Assembly: GCA_964515055.1 (NCBI GenBank)
Contig: CAZEUG010000002.1
Location: 1-64,000 of the forward strand
Reading direction: 5' to 3'
DNA length: 64,000 nucleotides
Source of the DNA: QAMX01 sp964515055
GTDB taxonomy: Bacteria; Bacillota; Clostridia; Oscillospirales; QAMX01
Positions 50,166 through 59,370 of the stretch are shown piece after piece; positions within the stretch are counted from its first letter, which is position 1; every line of letters starts with the position of its first letter. The notes under the pieces were generated by a model. It did not search any database. It saw nothing but the letters and a program-made list of their open reading frames with translations, and was not told the origin of the DNA. The translations under genes were made by a program, and so were the position numbers.

Positions 50166-51833
50166 CTACGGGGCGGGGTTCACTTCGACAATCTGGGTCT
50201 GGCTCTTGTAATAGCTCTTGTTGGCCAGGCGGCGCTCCAGCAGCGTGTCGCCGTTGTAGATGAGCTGATACGTTTCGCACTGATACCCATCTTTTCCGCG
50301 CTGCGTCTGCCGCTGCGTTCCATAGGCCAGGGTTTCATTGTAAACATATTCCGTCGAATACGGGTAGGTATGCGTGGTCACGGTTTCCACCTCGACGTGG
50401 CGGTTGGGATCCGTTTTCGTGCCGTACAGGCAGACCGTCAGGGTGCCGTCCTGCATCACGGCGCTGACGCGGACAGGATAGGCGGTATTGTTGACAAACC
50501 GGTAGTCCAGATAGCCCCACTGCACCGTGGCGTCCTGACCCAGCGGCACATAGTCCACCGTGTATGCATGGACGGCGCGTTCGGTCACTTCCAGATCGGC
50601 GCGCAGTGTCGCCAGATAGATGGTTGAGGAGACCTGGCAGATGCCGCCGCCGGTTCCGTCCACCATTTCGCCGCCGGCAAAAACGATGGCCGGTTTGAAG
50701 CCGCGCGCCTCCGTGCGTTCGCCGACAATCCTGTTGAAGGAGAACTCCTCGCCCGGCAGCAGAATGATCTCATTGACCTTTTCCGTCGCCAGCTTCAGGT
50801 TGGTGGTGCGGTTGGCTTCGGCGCTGTTATACGGGGAGACCGCCTGTCCGAGTACATCGCGGAAGAGCAGCTCGCCGAGCATCTGCTTGGTCATCTGCGG
50901 GGTGGTGTAGATAAAGGGATAGGTTTTCTCCGTCCACGCCTCTTCGCTCTGCATATCCTCATTGAGCTGATAGATATCAATGTCTTTTCCGATGACTTCC
51001 TCGACAATCTGATAGCCGCGGGAACCGGATTTTTCGACATAGGCGTCCTGTGCCGCGACACAGAAGGTTTCCCGGAGGATGTTCCAGTCCGGAATTTCCG
51101 CCTTTGTGACCTTCGGCTCGACAACATACTCGCCATACGATCCGGTTTCCAGCATGGAATGCACGGTATCGCCCAGAGCGGTACGGTTGATCTCGACGCC
51201 GTCATTGCCGCGGGTGATCGTCAGGCCGTTGCTGTCCAGCAGATAGCTGTACGCCCTGTATGTTTTCTCCACGGAGGCCACAAGCGAATCGAGCGCCTGA
51301 TTGACCGCGTCCCGGTCATAGCCGTTCAGGCCGGAGACGGAGAGCTTATGCTGTGCTTCGGATTTGATCAGCGCATAGCGGCGGAAGACCGAACGTTCCC
51401 GCCCGTATGCATACGCCTGATGGGCAATCGACTGTGCGTCAATCCCGGTCATGATGTCGCGGGCCTGAATGGTGACGCTCTGATCCAGGCAGCGAACCGT
51501 CAGGCTGCGGCTGGAAAAATAGTTTTCGCTGTACTCATTCAGGGCGTTGACGGCTTCATCCTCCGTCATGCCGCCGAGCTGCACGCCGAGCGCCGTGACG
51601 CCGGGATAAATCCGGTCATAGCGGTTCACGCGGCTGCACATCAGCACGAGGCAGACGATGCCCGTCAGGAGCAGCAGCGAGAAGACGCTGATGCAGACCC
51701 CAAAAAAGGCCGGGCTGAGCCCCAGAATTTTTTTCCTGCTCTTGGCCTGCAGGTTGATTTCCGTTGTGCGGAACTGTTTTTCATCCCCCGGGTCATCCGG
51801 GAGCTGATCCAGAATTTTCTTCCAGTTATTCAA
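50166..51833 (-). CDS. VanW family cell-surface protein 2
   Basis: This 555-residue protein has a cytoplasmic N-terminus (about 1-40), one membrane helix (41-65) and an extracytoplasmic part. YPGVTALGVQLGGMTEDEAVNAL begins the peptidoglycan-binding-type repeats (about 75-290). The VanW domain has SAEANRTTNLKLATEKVNEIILLPGEEFSFN, GGGICQVSSTIYLATLRADL and VDYVPLGQDATV, followed by a G5-like region (about 490-550). It parallels VanW protein 1 closely but lacks the Pro-rich tail. It has its own promoter and leads to proS. Confidence 0.9.
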   Translation of the reverse strand: MNNWKKILDQLPDDPGDEKQFRTTEINLQAKSRKKILGLSPAFFGVCISVFSLLLLTGIVCLVLMCSRVNRYDRIYPGVTALGVQLGGMTEDEAVNALNEYSENYFSSRSLTVRCLDQSVTIQARDIMTGIDAQSIAHQAYAYGRERSVFRRYALIKSEAQHKLSVSGLNGYDRDAVNQALDSLVASVEKTYRAYSYLLDSNGLTITRGNDGVEINRTALGDTVHSMLETGSYGEYVVEPKVTKAEIPDWNILRETFCVAAQDAYVEKSGSRGYQIVEEVIGKDIDIYQLNEDMQSEEAWTEKTYPFIYTTPQMTKQMLGELLFRDVLGQAVSPYNSAEANRTTNLKLATEKVNEIILLPGEEFSFNRIVGERTEARGFKPAIVFAGGEMVDGTGGGICQVSSTIYLATLRADLEVTERAVHAYTVDYVPLGQDATVQWGYLDYRFVNNTAYPVRVSAVMQDGTLTVCLYGTKTDPNRHVEVETVTTHTYPYSTEYVYNETLAYGTQRQTQRGKDGYQCETYQLIYNGDTLLERRLANKSYYKSQTQIVEVNPAP

Positions 51834-51889
51834 AATCGTCTCTCCTTTCGGAAGATCGCATGATGCTGCGCGATTCCATGGTGTATGAT

Positions 51890-51917
51890 ATCATAAAATA
51901 CACACAGGCGGCAACAA
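51890..51917 (-). promoter_or_regulatory. Promoter of VanW protein 2
   Basis: On the - strand TTGTTG (51917-51912) and TATGAT (51895-51890) are 16 bases apart, 57 bases before the start. No terminator is visible between uxaC and this promoter. Confidence 0.6.
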
Positions 51918-51972
51918 CAGTGCGGTTACGATTTGGGAACGGTTCGGATACGAACGCGACCGCCATGGGCGA

Positions 51973-53370
51973 TTAGAAGCCGAAATAGGCTTTGGCGTTG
52001 TCGTGTGAAATGCCTGCGACAATCCGGTTCAGCAGTGCCGGGTCGTTCGGGAATTCCCCGTCATCGACCCATGTGCCGATCAGGTTGCAGAGGATGCGGC
52101 GGAAGTATTCATGGCGCGGATAGGACAGGAAGCTGCGGGAGTCGGTCAGCATACCGACAAAGGTGGACAGCAGGTTCAGGCTGGCCGTTTCGCGGAGCTG
52201 CTTTTCCATCCCGTCCTTATGGTCAATGAACCACCAGGCGGAGCCGAACTGCGTTTTGCCCCGGACACCTGTCCCTGTGAAGCAGCCGCAGAGAGCCAGC
52301 ATGGCGTAGAAATCCTTCGGGTTCAGCGTGTAGAGAATGGTGCGCGGCAGCTCGGATTCCCGGTCAATCCGATCCAGCATACGCGACAGGCTGGAAGCGA
52401 CTTCAAAGTCAGACATGGTGTCGAAGCCGGTATCCTTGCCGATGCGGTTGAACATTTTGGTGCTGTTGTTCCGCATGGCGCCGCAGTGCAGCTGCATCGT
52501 CCAGTCTTTTTTGGCAAAATAACCAGCCAGGCAGAAGAGGATGTAGGATTTGTATCCGTCCGCTTCCTCAGTGGTCAGGGTGCCGCCGTTCATTTTCTTG
52601 GCAAACACGCGCTGCGCTTCCGCGCCATCCGCCTGTGTCGCCGGGAGGCGGCCAAAGTCATGGTCGGAGAGGCGGCAGCCGTGTTCGGCAAAATAGTCCA
52701 CGCGGCGATACAGCGCCGTCAGCACGTCCTCCGCATTCTGAATTGCGACACCGGACACATCGGCCAGCTTGGCGATATAGTCGGCGAAATCGTCCTTTTC
52801 GATCAGGACAGCGCGATCCGGACGGAAGGTCGGGCGGACTGAGCAGCCCGATACCGGGTTGTTGGCAATGGACTGATGCCATTCCAGCGAATCGATCGGG
52901 TCGTCCGTTGTGCAGATGACCTCGACGTTGGAGGAGGTGATGAAGCTGCGGGCAGACGTTTCCGGCCTGGCCAGCACGGCGTTCATCTGGTCATACAGCT
53001 CTCTCGCATTGTCCGCGGTCAGTGCTTCGTCAATCCCGAAGAAGTGGTGCATTTCCAGGTGCGTCCAGTGGTAGAGCGGGTTGCCGACGGCGCATTCCAG
53101 CGTTTTGGCATAGGCCAGGAATTTGTCGAAATCGTCGGCATCGCCCGTGATGTAGGCTTCATCCACACCGGCCAGGCGCATCAGACGCCATTTGTAATGG
53201 TCGCCGCCGAGCCACGCCTCCGTGATGGTCTGATAGCGGCGGTCGCCTGCAATTTCAGCCGGGCTGAGGTGGCAGTGATAGTCGATGATCGGGAGGGATT
53301 CTGCAACGGAATGAAACAGGTTCTGTGCGGTTTTTCCCTTCAGGAGGAAATTTTCATGCATGAATTTCAT
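51973..53370 (-). CDS. uxaC: Glucuronate isomerase (uronate isomerase)
   Basis: This 465-residue amidohydrolase-superfamily enzyme converts D-glucuronate to fructuronate (and galacturonate to tagaturonate). The metal-binding IDYHCHLSP is near the N-terminus, with AWLGGDHYKWRLMR, TSNVEVICTTDDP, MQLHCGAMRNNSTKMF and SYPRHEYFRRILCNLIG later, all standard for UxaC. The ATG at 53370 has GAGG 9 bases upstream. It lies 10 bases after murC and is probably in the mreB-murC transcript, which is unusual for a catabolic gene; no uxaA/B or uxuA/B is in the window. Confidence 0.95.
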   Translation of the reverse strand: MKFMHENFLLKGKTAQNLFHSVAESLPIIDYHCHLSPAEIAGDRRYQTITEAWLGGDHYKWRLMRLAGVDEAYITGDADDFDKFLAYAKTLECAVGNPLYHWTHLEMHHFFGIDEALTADNARELYDQMNAVLARPETSARSFITSSNVEVICTTDDPIDSLEWHQSIANNPVSGCSVRPTFRPDRAVLIEKDDFADYIAKLADVSGVAIQNAEDVLTALYRRVDYFAEHGCRLSDHDFGRLPATQADGAEAQRVFAKKMNGGTLTTEEADGYKSYILFCLAGYFAKKDWTMQLHCGAMRNNSTKMFNRIGKDTGFDTMSDFEVASSLSRMLDRIDRESELPRTILYTLNPKDFYAMLALCGCFTGTGVRGKTQFGSAWWFIDHKDGMEKQLRETASLNLLSTFVGMLTDSRSFLSYPRHEYFRRILCNLIGTWVDDGEFPNDPALLNRIVAGISHDNAKAYFGF

Positions 53371-53380
53371 GTGGATGACC

Positions 53381-54760
53381 TCATTTCTCTTGTATAGTGG
53401 TTGAACCGGCCAGCTGTGCCGCAACGCGGTTGACGTTGCCTGCACCGCAGGTCAGGATCAGGTCGCCCGGCTGTGCCATTGCGGCCAGGCAGACCGCAGC
53501 ATCGTCCAGGGCGGGGATATATTGTGCGCCGGGAATCTCCGCCGTCAGGTCGGCAGAGGAAATCCCGAAGGTATTCTGTTCGCGTGCGGAATAAATATCC
53601 GTACAGACAACGACATCGGCCAGCCGCAGCACCTCGCAGAAGCGATCCTTCAGTGCGACGGTTCTGGAATACGTATGCGGCTGGAACAGGCAGATGACCC
53701 GTTGGAAGCCGAGCGTTTTGGCGGTTTTCAGCGTGGTTTCCAGTTCGTCCGGATGGTGGGCGTAGTCATCCACCACGACGGCGCCGTTGCAGGTGCCGAT
53801 GCGCTGGAAGCGGCGCAGCACGCCGGTATAGCTCTGGAGTCCGCGGGCAATGACATCCGGGGCGAAGCCGTAGCCGCGGAGTACGGCGGCGACAGCCAAC
53901 GAATTGTCCAGGTTGTGCTGTCCGGGGACGGCCAGCTCGATTTCGCAGAGCGGCGTCCCGTTTTCGGTCAGGGTATAGGCCGCGCAGCCCTGCTGCATCC
54001 GAACAGCTTCCGCCCGGTATTGTCCGTCGCCGCCAAACGTCAGGATGCGGCGATTCAGACCGGTAACGGCGCGCATGGCGTTTTCATTGGCCGCATTCAC
54101 AACGAGCAGCCCGTGCTCCGGTGTATGCTCAGCAAACACGCGAAACGCGCCGATGATCTCCTCGATTCCGGAATAATAGTCGAGATGATCGGGCTCAACA
54201 TTCAAAATCACAGCCGTTTCCGGATACAGCTCGTGGAAGGAGCGGCAGTATTCGCACGACTCCGCAACGAACCAGGGGCTGTGACCCAGTGTATAGGTGC
54301 CGTGAATTTCCGGCAGCGGTGCGCCGAGGAACGCAGTCGGCGACTGGTCATCCTGCAGCAGCACATGGGTCAGCATACCGGAAACCGTCGATTTTCCATG
54401 TGTGCCCGAAACGCCGATCGAATGCGGGTATTCGCGCATGATCTGTCCGAGCACCTGCGGGCGCTCAAGGATGGGAATGCCGGCTGCCCGCGCATAGGCG
54501 ATATCCGGTGAGGTGTCGGCAATGGCGGCGTTGCGGACGATGACTGCTGCGCCTGCGACATATTCCGGCCGGTGTCCGATGGCGACCGGGATGCCATGCT
54601 CGCGCAGCATGGCGGTATTCTCGGATTCGTCGCGGTCACTGCCGGTGATGTGGGCACCGCGCCGGGCAAGTTCCAGCGCAAGAGAGGACATCATGACGCC
54701 GCCGATTCCGATGAAGTGAATCCGTGCATGGTTTGCAACGGCCTGTTCAAGCTGTTTCAT
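53381..54760 (-). CDS. murC: UDP-N-acetylmuramate-L-alanine ligase
   Basis: This 459-residue cytoplasmic ligase adds L-alanine to UDP-MurNAc with ATP. The N-terminal nucleotide-binding motif is HFIGIGGVMMSSLA, the ATP P-loop is GTHGKSTVSGML, and the central domain has NVEPDHLDYY and DDYAHHPDE. The length is standard. An ATG at 54760 with GGAGG about 12 bases upstream is the best start. It follows mreB by 35 bases; this puts a precursor enzyme and the shape-determining actin homologue in one transcript. Confidence 0.95.
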   Translation of the reverse strand: MKQLEQAVANHARIHFIGIGGVMMSSLALELARRGAHITGSDRDESENTAMLREHGIPVAIGHRPEYVAGAAVIVRNAAIADTSPDIAYARAAGIPILERPQVLGQIMREYPHSIGVSGTHGKSTVSGMLTHVLLQDDQSPTAFLGAPLPEIHGTYTLGHSPWFVAESCEYCRSFHELYPETAVILNVEPDHLDYYSGIEEIIGAFRVFAEHTPEHGLLVVNAANENAMRAVTGLNRRILTFGGDGQYRAEAVRMQQGCAAYTLTENGTPLCEIELAVPGQHNLDNSLAVAAVLRGYGFAPDVIARGLQSYTGVLRRFQRIGTCNGAVVVDDYAHHPDELETTLKTAKTLGFQRVICLFQPHTYSRTVALKDRFCEVLRLADVVVCTDIYSAREQNTFGISSADLTAEIPGAQYIPALDDAAVCLAAMAQPGDLILTCGAGNVNRVAAQLAGSTTIQEK

Positions 54761-54795
54761 GCTGAAACAATCGCCTCCGATTTCACGATTTGGCA

Positions 54796-55833
54796 CTACA
54801 TCCGCTGAATCTGCCGTTTGCGGGCGATGTTCAGCGTTCCGTCCTGCATGGCGGTCAGGTTGTCAAGCGCTTTGCCGGTTCCGTAGGCCACGCACGACAC
54901 CGCGTCCTCTGCAATGTGTGTTTCAATCCCGGTATGGGATGCAATCAGCCGGTCAAAGCCGTAGACGAGGCTGCCGCCGCCGGTCATGGTGATGCCGTTG
55001 GTGGAGATGTCGGAGACCAGCTCCGGTGGTGTCCGTTCCAGTACGGAGTGTACTGCCTCGATGATATTCACGGTGACTTCTTCGAATGCTTCCATGATCT
55101 CCGAGGAGCTGACCATGAAGACCTTCGGCAGGCCGGACATCAGGCAGCGCCCCTTGACGTCCATCGTCAGATCCTCCGGGCGCGGATAGACGCAGCCGAT
55201 GTTGATTTTCAGCTCCTCCGCTGTGCGTTCGCCGATCATGACGTTGTGTTTGCGCTTGATGTATTTGATGATGGCTTCATCGAACTTGTCACCTGCGATT
55301 TTGATCGAGCAGGATTCCACAATGCCGCCCAGGGACATGACGGCGATATCCGTTGTGCCGCCGCCGATATCGACGACCATGTTGCCGTTGGGCTTGGTGA
55401 TGTCGATGCCTGCGCCGATGGCTGCTGCGACCGGCTCCTCAATCAGGTTGACCTGTCGGCCGCCGGCCTGCAGACCCGCGTCAAAGACGGCGCGTTCCTC
55501 CACCTCCGTGATACCGCTCGGCACGCAGATCACGATGCGCGGTTTGAACAGGCGAAAGCCGCAGACCTTCTTGATAAATTCGCGAATCATGCGCTGTGTG
55601 ATTTCATAATCCGAAATCACGCCGTCTCGCAGCGGACGGATGGCAACGATGTTGCCGGGGGTGCGACCCAGCATCCGCTGAGCCTCCGTGCCGATGGCCA
55701 GCATCCGGCCGGTTTCCTTATTCAGCGCAACCACGCTCGGTTCGCGCAGAACAATCCCTTTTCCTTTGACATAAACAAGGATCGTCGCGGTCCCGAGATC
55801 GATCCCGATGTCGCTTGTAAACATATCTGTCAT
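54796..55833 (-). CDS. mreB: Rod-shape-determining protein MreB/Mbl
   Basis: This 345-residue actin homologue organises lateral wall synthesis at the membrane. Actin-fold motifs are DIGIDLGTATILVYVKGKGIV (phosphate 1), VVDIGGGTTDIAVMSLGG (phosphate 2) and GITMTGGGSLVYGFDRL (adenosine). The length fits MreB, Mbl or MreBH; without mreC/mreD beside it I cannot say which paralogue it is. The start at 55833 follows GAAAGACTG; a nearby in-frame Met is possible. It has a strong promoter and heads the murC-uxaC transcript. Confidence 0.94.
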   Translation of the reverse strand: MTDMFTSDIGIDLGTATILVYVKGKGIVLREPSVVALNKETGRMLAIGTEAQRMLGRTPGNIVAIRPLRDGVISDYEITQRMIREFIKKVCGFRLFKPRIVICVPSGITEVEERAVFDAGLQAGGRQVNLIEEPVAAAIGAGIDITKPNGNMVVDIGGGTTDIAVMSLGGIVESCSIKIAGDKFDEAIIKYIKRKHNVMIGERTAEELKINIGCVYPRPEDLTMDVKGRCLMSGLPKVFMVSSSEIMEAFEEVTVNIIEAVHSVLERTPPELVSDISTNGITMTGGGSLVYGFDRLIASHTGIETHIAEDAVSCVAYGTGKALDNLTAMQDGTLNIARKRQIQRM

Positions 55834-55879
55834 CACAGTCTTTCTGAACGATTCTTCTGATGATATCAATCTATTCTAT

Positions 55880-55908
55880 ATTATATAACATTCGTGCGTT
55901 CATTTCAA
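55880..55908 (-). promoter_or_regulatory. Promoter of mreB-murC-uxaC
   Basis: On the - strand TTGAAA (55908-55903) and a perfect TATAAT (55885-55880) are 17 bases apart, starting immediately after the comF stop codon. No terminator separates comF from it. Confidence 0.88.
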
Positions 55909-56625
55909 CTACTTTTCTGTTTTTTGCTTCGTTCGGGCAATTGTCACGCAGACAACCTCCTCCGGCAGCAGGTAGGATACCGTTTTAGCGGCCTCGGCGA
56001 GGGTGGCGCCGGTGGTCAGAATGTCGTCTGCCAGCAGGATGCGTTTGCCGATGGCCAGCGGTGCGCTGTTGGCAGCCGGGGTGAACACGCCAATGACGTT
56101 TGCGCGGCGCTGCTTCTCGTCCAATGCGGACTGCGGTGGGGTATCAGTCGTCTTTTCGATCAGCCGTGCAAGGGGCAGCTCCAGCCGTTCGGCCAGCGCT
56201 TCCGCAAACAGCCGCGCCTGATCATAGCCGCGCTCTCGCAGTCGAGCCGTTGAGACAGGGACATAGGTGACGAGCTCCGGCATGGCCAGACTGCCGTCAC
56301 AGACGGCGCGGCGAACAGCCTCCGCCGCGTAGGCGGCAAACACCGGTGCATAGGAGCGGACACCCTGGAATTTGTATCGCAGCACGGAATCGCGCAATGC
56401 GCCTTCATAGTAAAACGGTGCCACGATGAACGAGGCGAAGGAAATCTGGCGTGTTTTCGCCGTCTGGCATTCCGCGCCGCTTGCCGCCGTTTTCGGCAAC
56501 TGATCCTCACAGGCCGAACAGACCGCGTTCTCCGCGCCGTCCACGATTCGGCGGCAGATCGGGCAGCGCGAGGGATACAGGACAGACACCAGTCCCTTTC
56601 CGATTCGACGCAGCTGCTTCAGCAT
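55909..56625 (-). CDS. comF: ComF family phosphoribosyltransferase-like protein
   Basis: This 238-residue protein has an N-terminal cysteine cluster (RCPICRRIVDGAENAVCSAC) that probably binds zinc, followed by a phosphoribosyltransferase-type fold with RGYDQARLFAEAL and the PRPP-loop-like ILLADDILTTGATLAEAA. ComF proteins support late steps of DNA uptake in natural competence. Its start overlaps the recD2 stop by 7 bases, so it is coupled to the helicase. Together with dprA it suggests competence or its remnants. Confidence 0.92.
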   Translation of the reverse strand: MLKQLRRIGKGLVSVLYPSRCPICRRIVDGAENAVCSACEDQLPKTAASGAECQTAKTRQISFASFIVAPFYYEGALRDSVLRYKFQGVRSYAPVFAAYAAEAVRRAVCDGSLAMPELVTYVPVSTARLRERGYDQARLFAEALAERLELPLARLIEKTTDTPPQSALDEKQRRANVIGVFTPAANSAPLAIGKRILLADDILTTGATLAEAAKTVSYLLPEEVVCVTIARTKQKTEK

Positions 56626-58877
56626 GGCTCTTCGCCCGCCTGATAGGCCGTCAGCCGCACCAGAAATCCGCTGTAGCGCTTCAGACGCCGCCGGTTTTCC
56701 ACCATGGCCGCCACGGATTCCGGGTTGCCGACAATGATCAGCAGCTCCTTGGCGCGGGTCATGGCCGTATAAAACAGGTTGCGGTTGACCAGTCGGGAGC
56801 GAACGAGCGACGCGACAAAGATGACGGCGCGGAATTCGCTGCCCTGCGCCTTGTGGACGGTAATGGCATAGGCGTGTTCCAGATCGTTGAGCATATCAAA
56901 CGCGTAGTCGCAGGATTTGTCATCGAATTCGACCGTAACCGTCTGTGCAGACGGATTGATCTGGCGAATGACGCCGATATCGCCGTTGAAGACGCCGCGC
57001 CCCTCTTCCGTTGCGGGCATTCCCGGCTGGCGCTTCCATTCGAGATCGTAGTTGTTTCGGATTTGCATGACGCGATCGCCGACGCGGAACGTCGTCCGGC
57101 CGTTGGCGCGCTCCGCCTTGCCCTCCGCAGCCGGGTTGATCAGATCCCGCAGCACCTCATTCAGGCGAATCACGCCCTCCGCATATTGGCGGGACGGCGA
57201 CAGCACCTGGATGTCCTCCGGCGGAATGCCCATGTTTTTGGGCAGACGGCGCGTGCAGAGATCGGCAACCGTAGCAACCACCTCATCGCCCGTCCGGCGG
57301 TTCAGGAAAAAGAAATCTTTTTTATTGTTGGAAAGTTTCGGCTGTTCGCCGCGATTGACGGCGTGTGCATTCATCACGATGTCGCTTTCCTGTGCCTGGC
57401 GAAAGACCTCATCGAGGTGAATCGAGCGCGCCAGTCCGCTCCGGATGACATCCGACAGCACGGTGCCCGGGCCGACAGAGGGCAGCTGATCCGGGTCTCC
57501 GACCAGAATCAGGCGGCAGCTGTTTTTTACGGCGCGGAGCAGCGATGCAAACAGTGGCAGATCGACCATGGAGACCTCGTCCAGAATCACAGTATCCGCA
57601 TCGAGCGGGTTGTTTTCGTTGCGGGCAAAGCGCAGGCCGTTGTCCGCGTAGGTCACCTCCAGCAGTCGGTGAATCGTTTTCGCTTCGCGGCCGCACAGCT
57701 CGCTGAGCCGTTTGGCTGCGCGGCCGGTCGGTGCGGCCAGCAGTGTTTTGGCGTTCATGCGGTCGAGCAGGCCGAGCATTCCGCGCACGGCAGTCGTTTT
57801 CCCGGTGCCCGGCCCGCCGGTCAGCACCATGACCGGTTCGGCCACCGATGCGGCCACCGCTTCGCGCTGTTTCGCAGAAAAAGCAAAGCCAAAGCTCTGC
57901 TCCAGCTCCGTAATGGCCTTATCCACGCCGCGCGGCGGTTCATAGCGGCGCGACGCTAAAAAGACCAGTCGGCGCGCCGTGGCGTCCTCCGCTTCGTACA
58001 TTTCCCGGAGGTAGCACATCGTCACGCCGTTGATCGGGCAGAGAACGATGGTTTCGGCGGCGCGCATCAGCTCCATGGCTTCGGAGACAAGCTCCGGATC
58101 CAGCGACAAAAACTGCGCCGTCACATCCGTCAGGCGGTCGAGCGGCAGGCAGACGTGGCCTTCATTTTCGTTATAGGACAGCTCAAATGCAATCCCCGCC
58201 TGGATACGTTCGAGCGATTCCGGGCCAAAGCCGAAGCTCTGCGCCATCTGATCGACCTGTCGAAAGTCAACGCAGTACGGGTTCAGCACAAGCTGATAGG
58301 GGTTTTCCGTGACGAATTCCCGGCTTTTATGGCCGTAGCGCTTGTAGACGGCCATGGCCACCGAGAGGTCAATGCCGTATTCGGCAAAAAATGTCATCAG
58401 TTCGCAGACGGCAATCTTCGTCCGCAGCTCGGCCGAAATCGCCTCGGCCATTCTCTGGGTGATGCCTCGGATGGAGAGGAGCTCTTCGGGGTGATTTTCG
58501 AGAATTTCAAAGGTTTCGATGCCGAATTTGGAGACGATTTTCCGGGCAGTGACCGGGCCGATGCCCTTGATCGCGCCGGAGGCCAGATAGCGCAGAATCG
58601 CGCCCGTCTCCGCCGGGAGCATCCGGTCAATGTGCGTGCATTTCAGCTGGCTGCCGTAGATGGCATGAGTCGTATAGACGCCCTCGGCATAAATGCTTTC
58701 GCCTTCTCCGGGGTATGGAATGGTGCCGACGGCCGTCACAACGCCGCCTTCGGCCAGCTCCACCTCAATCACCGAGTAGCCGTTTTCTTCATTTGTATAG
58801 ACCACGGACACAATGTCCCCGCTGATGGTCACTGTTTCTCCGGCATCGGCCGAAACGGCATGGTATGCTTCCGTCAA
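56619..58877 (-). CDS. recD2: RecD2-type ATP-dependent DNA helicase
   Basis: This 752-residue superfamily 1 helicase moves 5' to 3' on DNA and, unlike RecD, works without RecBC. An OB-like N-terminal domain (about 15-90) and helix-hairpin-helix motifs (IRYLASGAIKGIGPVTARKIV) precede the motor. Walker A is TGGPGTGKTTAVRG, Walker B is VILDEVSMVDL, and motif III-VI stretches include VGDPDQLPSVGPGTV and YAITVHKAQGSEF. The start is TTG at 58877 with AGGAGGGG upstream. The size matches the RecD2/TraA group. Confidence 0.94.
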   Translation of the reverse strand: MTEAYHAVSADAGETVTISGDIVSVVYTNEENGYSVIEVELAEGGVVTAVGTIPYPGEGESIYAEGVYTTHAIYGSQLKCTHIDRMLPAETGAILRYLASGAIKGIGPVTARKIVSKFGIETFEILENHPEELLSIRGITQRMAEAISAELRTKIAVCELMTFFAEYGIDLSVAMAVYKRYGHKSREFVTENPYQLVLNPYCVDFRQVDQMAQSFGFGPESLERIQAGIAFELSYNENEGHVCLPLDRLTDVTAQFLSLDPELVSEAMELMRAAETIVLCPINGVTMCYLREMYEAEDATARRLVFLASRRYEPPRGVDKAITELEQSFGFAFSAKQREAVAASVAEPVMVLTGGPGTGKTTAVRGMLGLLDRMNAKTLLAAPTGRAAKRLSELCGREAKTIHRLLEVTYADNGLRFARNENNPLDADTVILDEVSMVDLPLFASLLRAVKNSCRLILVGDPDQLPSVGPGTVLSDVIRSGLARSIHLDEVFRQAQESDIVMNAHAVNRGEQPKLSNNKKDFFFLNRRTGDEVVATVADLCTRRLPKNMGIPPEDIQVLSPSRQYAEGVIRLNEVLRDLINPAAEGKAERANGRTTFRVGDRVMQIRNNYDLEWKRQPGMPATEEGRGVFNGDIGVIRQINPSAQTVTVEFDDKSCDYAFDMLNDLEHAYAITVHKAQGSEFRAVIFVASLVRSRLVNRNLFYTAMTRAKELLIIVGNPESVAAMVENRRRLKRYSGFLVRLTAYQAGEEPC

Positions 58878-58901
58878 AGGCGTCCCCTCCTGTCTCCCTT
58901 T

Positions 58902-58930
58902 ATTCTACAACACTCCCGGCAAAAAAGCAA
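58902..58930 (-). promoter_or_regulatory. Promoter of recD2-comF
   Basis: On the - strand TTGCTT (58930-58925) and TAGAAT (58907-58902) with 17 bases between, 25 bases before the start. No SOS-like palindrome is visible next to it. Confidence 0.7.
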
Positions 58931-58993
58931 GTATCTTTCTCCGTGTGTGCGATGGGTTGCGCTCCTGTTTTTTCGTTTCGGCTCATTTTTCGC

Positions 58994-59044
58994 AAAAAAA
59001 CACCTCACTGCTCAGCGGTCGGATGGAGCCTGGGCAATGAGGTG
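58994..59044 (-). terminator. Terminator after the Dabb-domain gene
   Basis: On the - strand CACCTCATTGC (59044-59034) pairs with GCAGTGAGGTG (59011-59001, one G-T pair), followed by seven T (59000-58994). Confidence 0.85.
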
Positions 59045-59057
59045 GAGGGTGAACGGT

Positions 59058-59339
59058 TCAGCATTCGCAGTCAGCGGCAAGGCGCGTGGCAATCAGGTGG
59101 TGAAAGTGTGTCTTCGCTTCCAGATGCAGCGGGTGAACGGTATAGTTTTGCAGCGCTTCGCGGCTTTCGAATTCGGAATACAGCGCATAATCCGCGCCCT
59201 GGTAGGCCTGACGGATTTCCAGGTGCAGCAGACCCGGAATCTGCCCCACGAGAGGCTCCAGCGCGGCGCGGACAGTGGCCACGGCCGCCGCCTTGTCGGC
59301 GGTTTCCCGGAGGGTATAGAGAACGATATGCTTGACCAT
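59058..59339 (-). CDS. Dabb (stress-responsive A/B barrel) domain protein
   Basis: This 93-residue protein has the ferredoxin-like Dabb fold: VKHIVLYTLRETADKAAAV, IPGLLHLEIRQAYQGADYALYSEFESREALQNYTVHPLH, with the family's usual Tyr-x-x-His-Pro stretch. Such proteins form dimeric barrels and often have no known reaction. It ends CEC. It lies 31 bases after the YqeG-like gene and is probably cotranscribed. Confidence 0.88.
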   Translation of the reverse strand: MVKHIVLYTLRETADKAAAVATVRAALEPLVGQIPGLLHLEIRQAYQGADYALYSEFESREALQNYTVHPLHLEAKTHFHHLIATRLAADCEC

Positions 59340-59370
59340 ATGGGACAGCTCCTTTTAGCGGTTGGACTGA

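Noticed and set aside
45776..51833. A vancomycin resistance cluster suggested by two VanW genes
   Set aside because: No VanR/S, VanH, D-Ala-D-Lac ligase or VanX is nearby; VanW-domain proteins are common in susceptible Clostridia.
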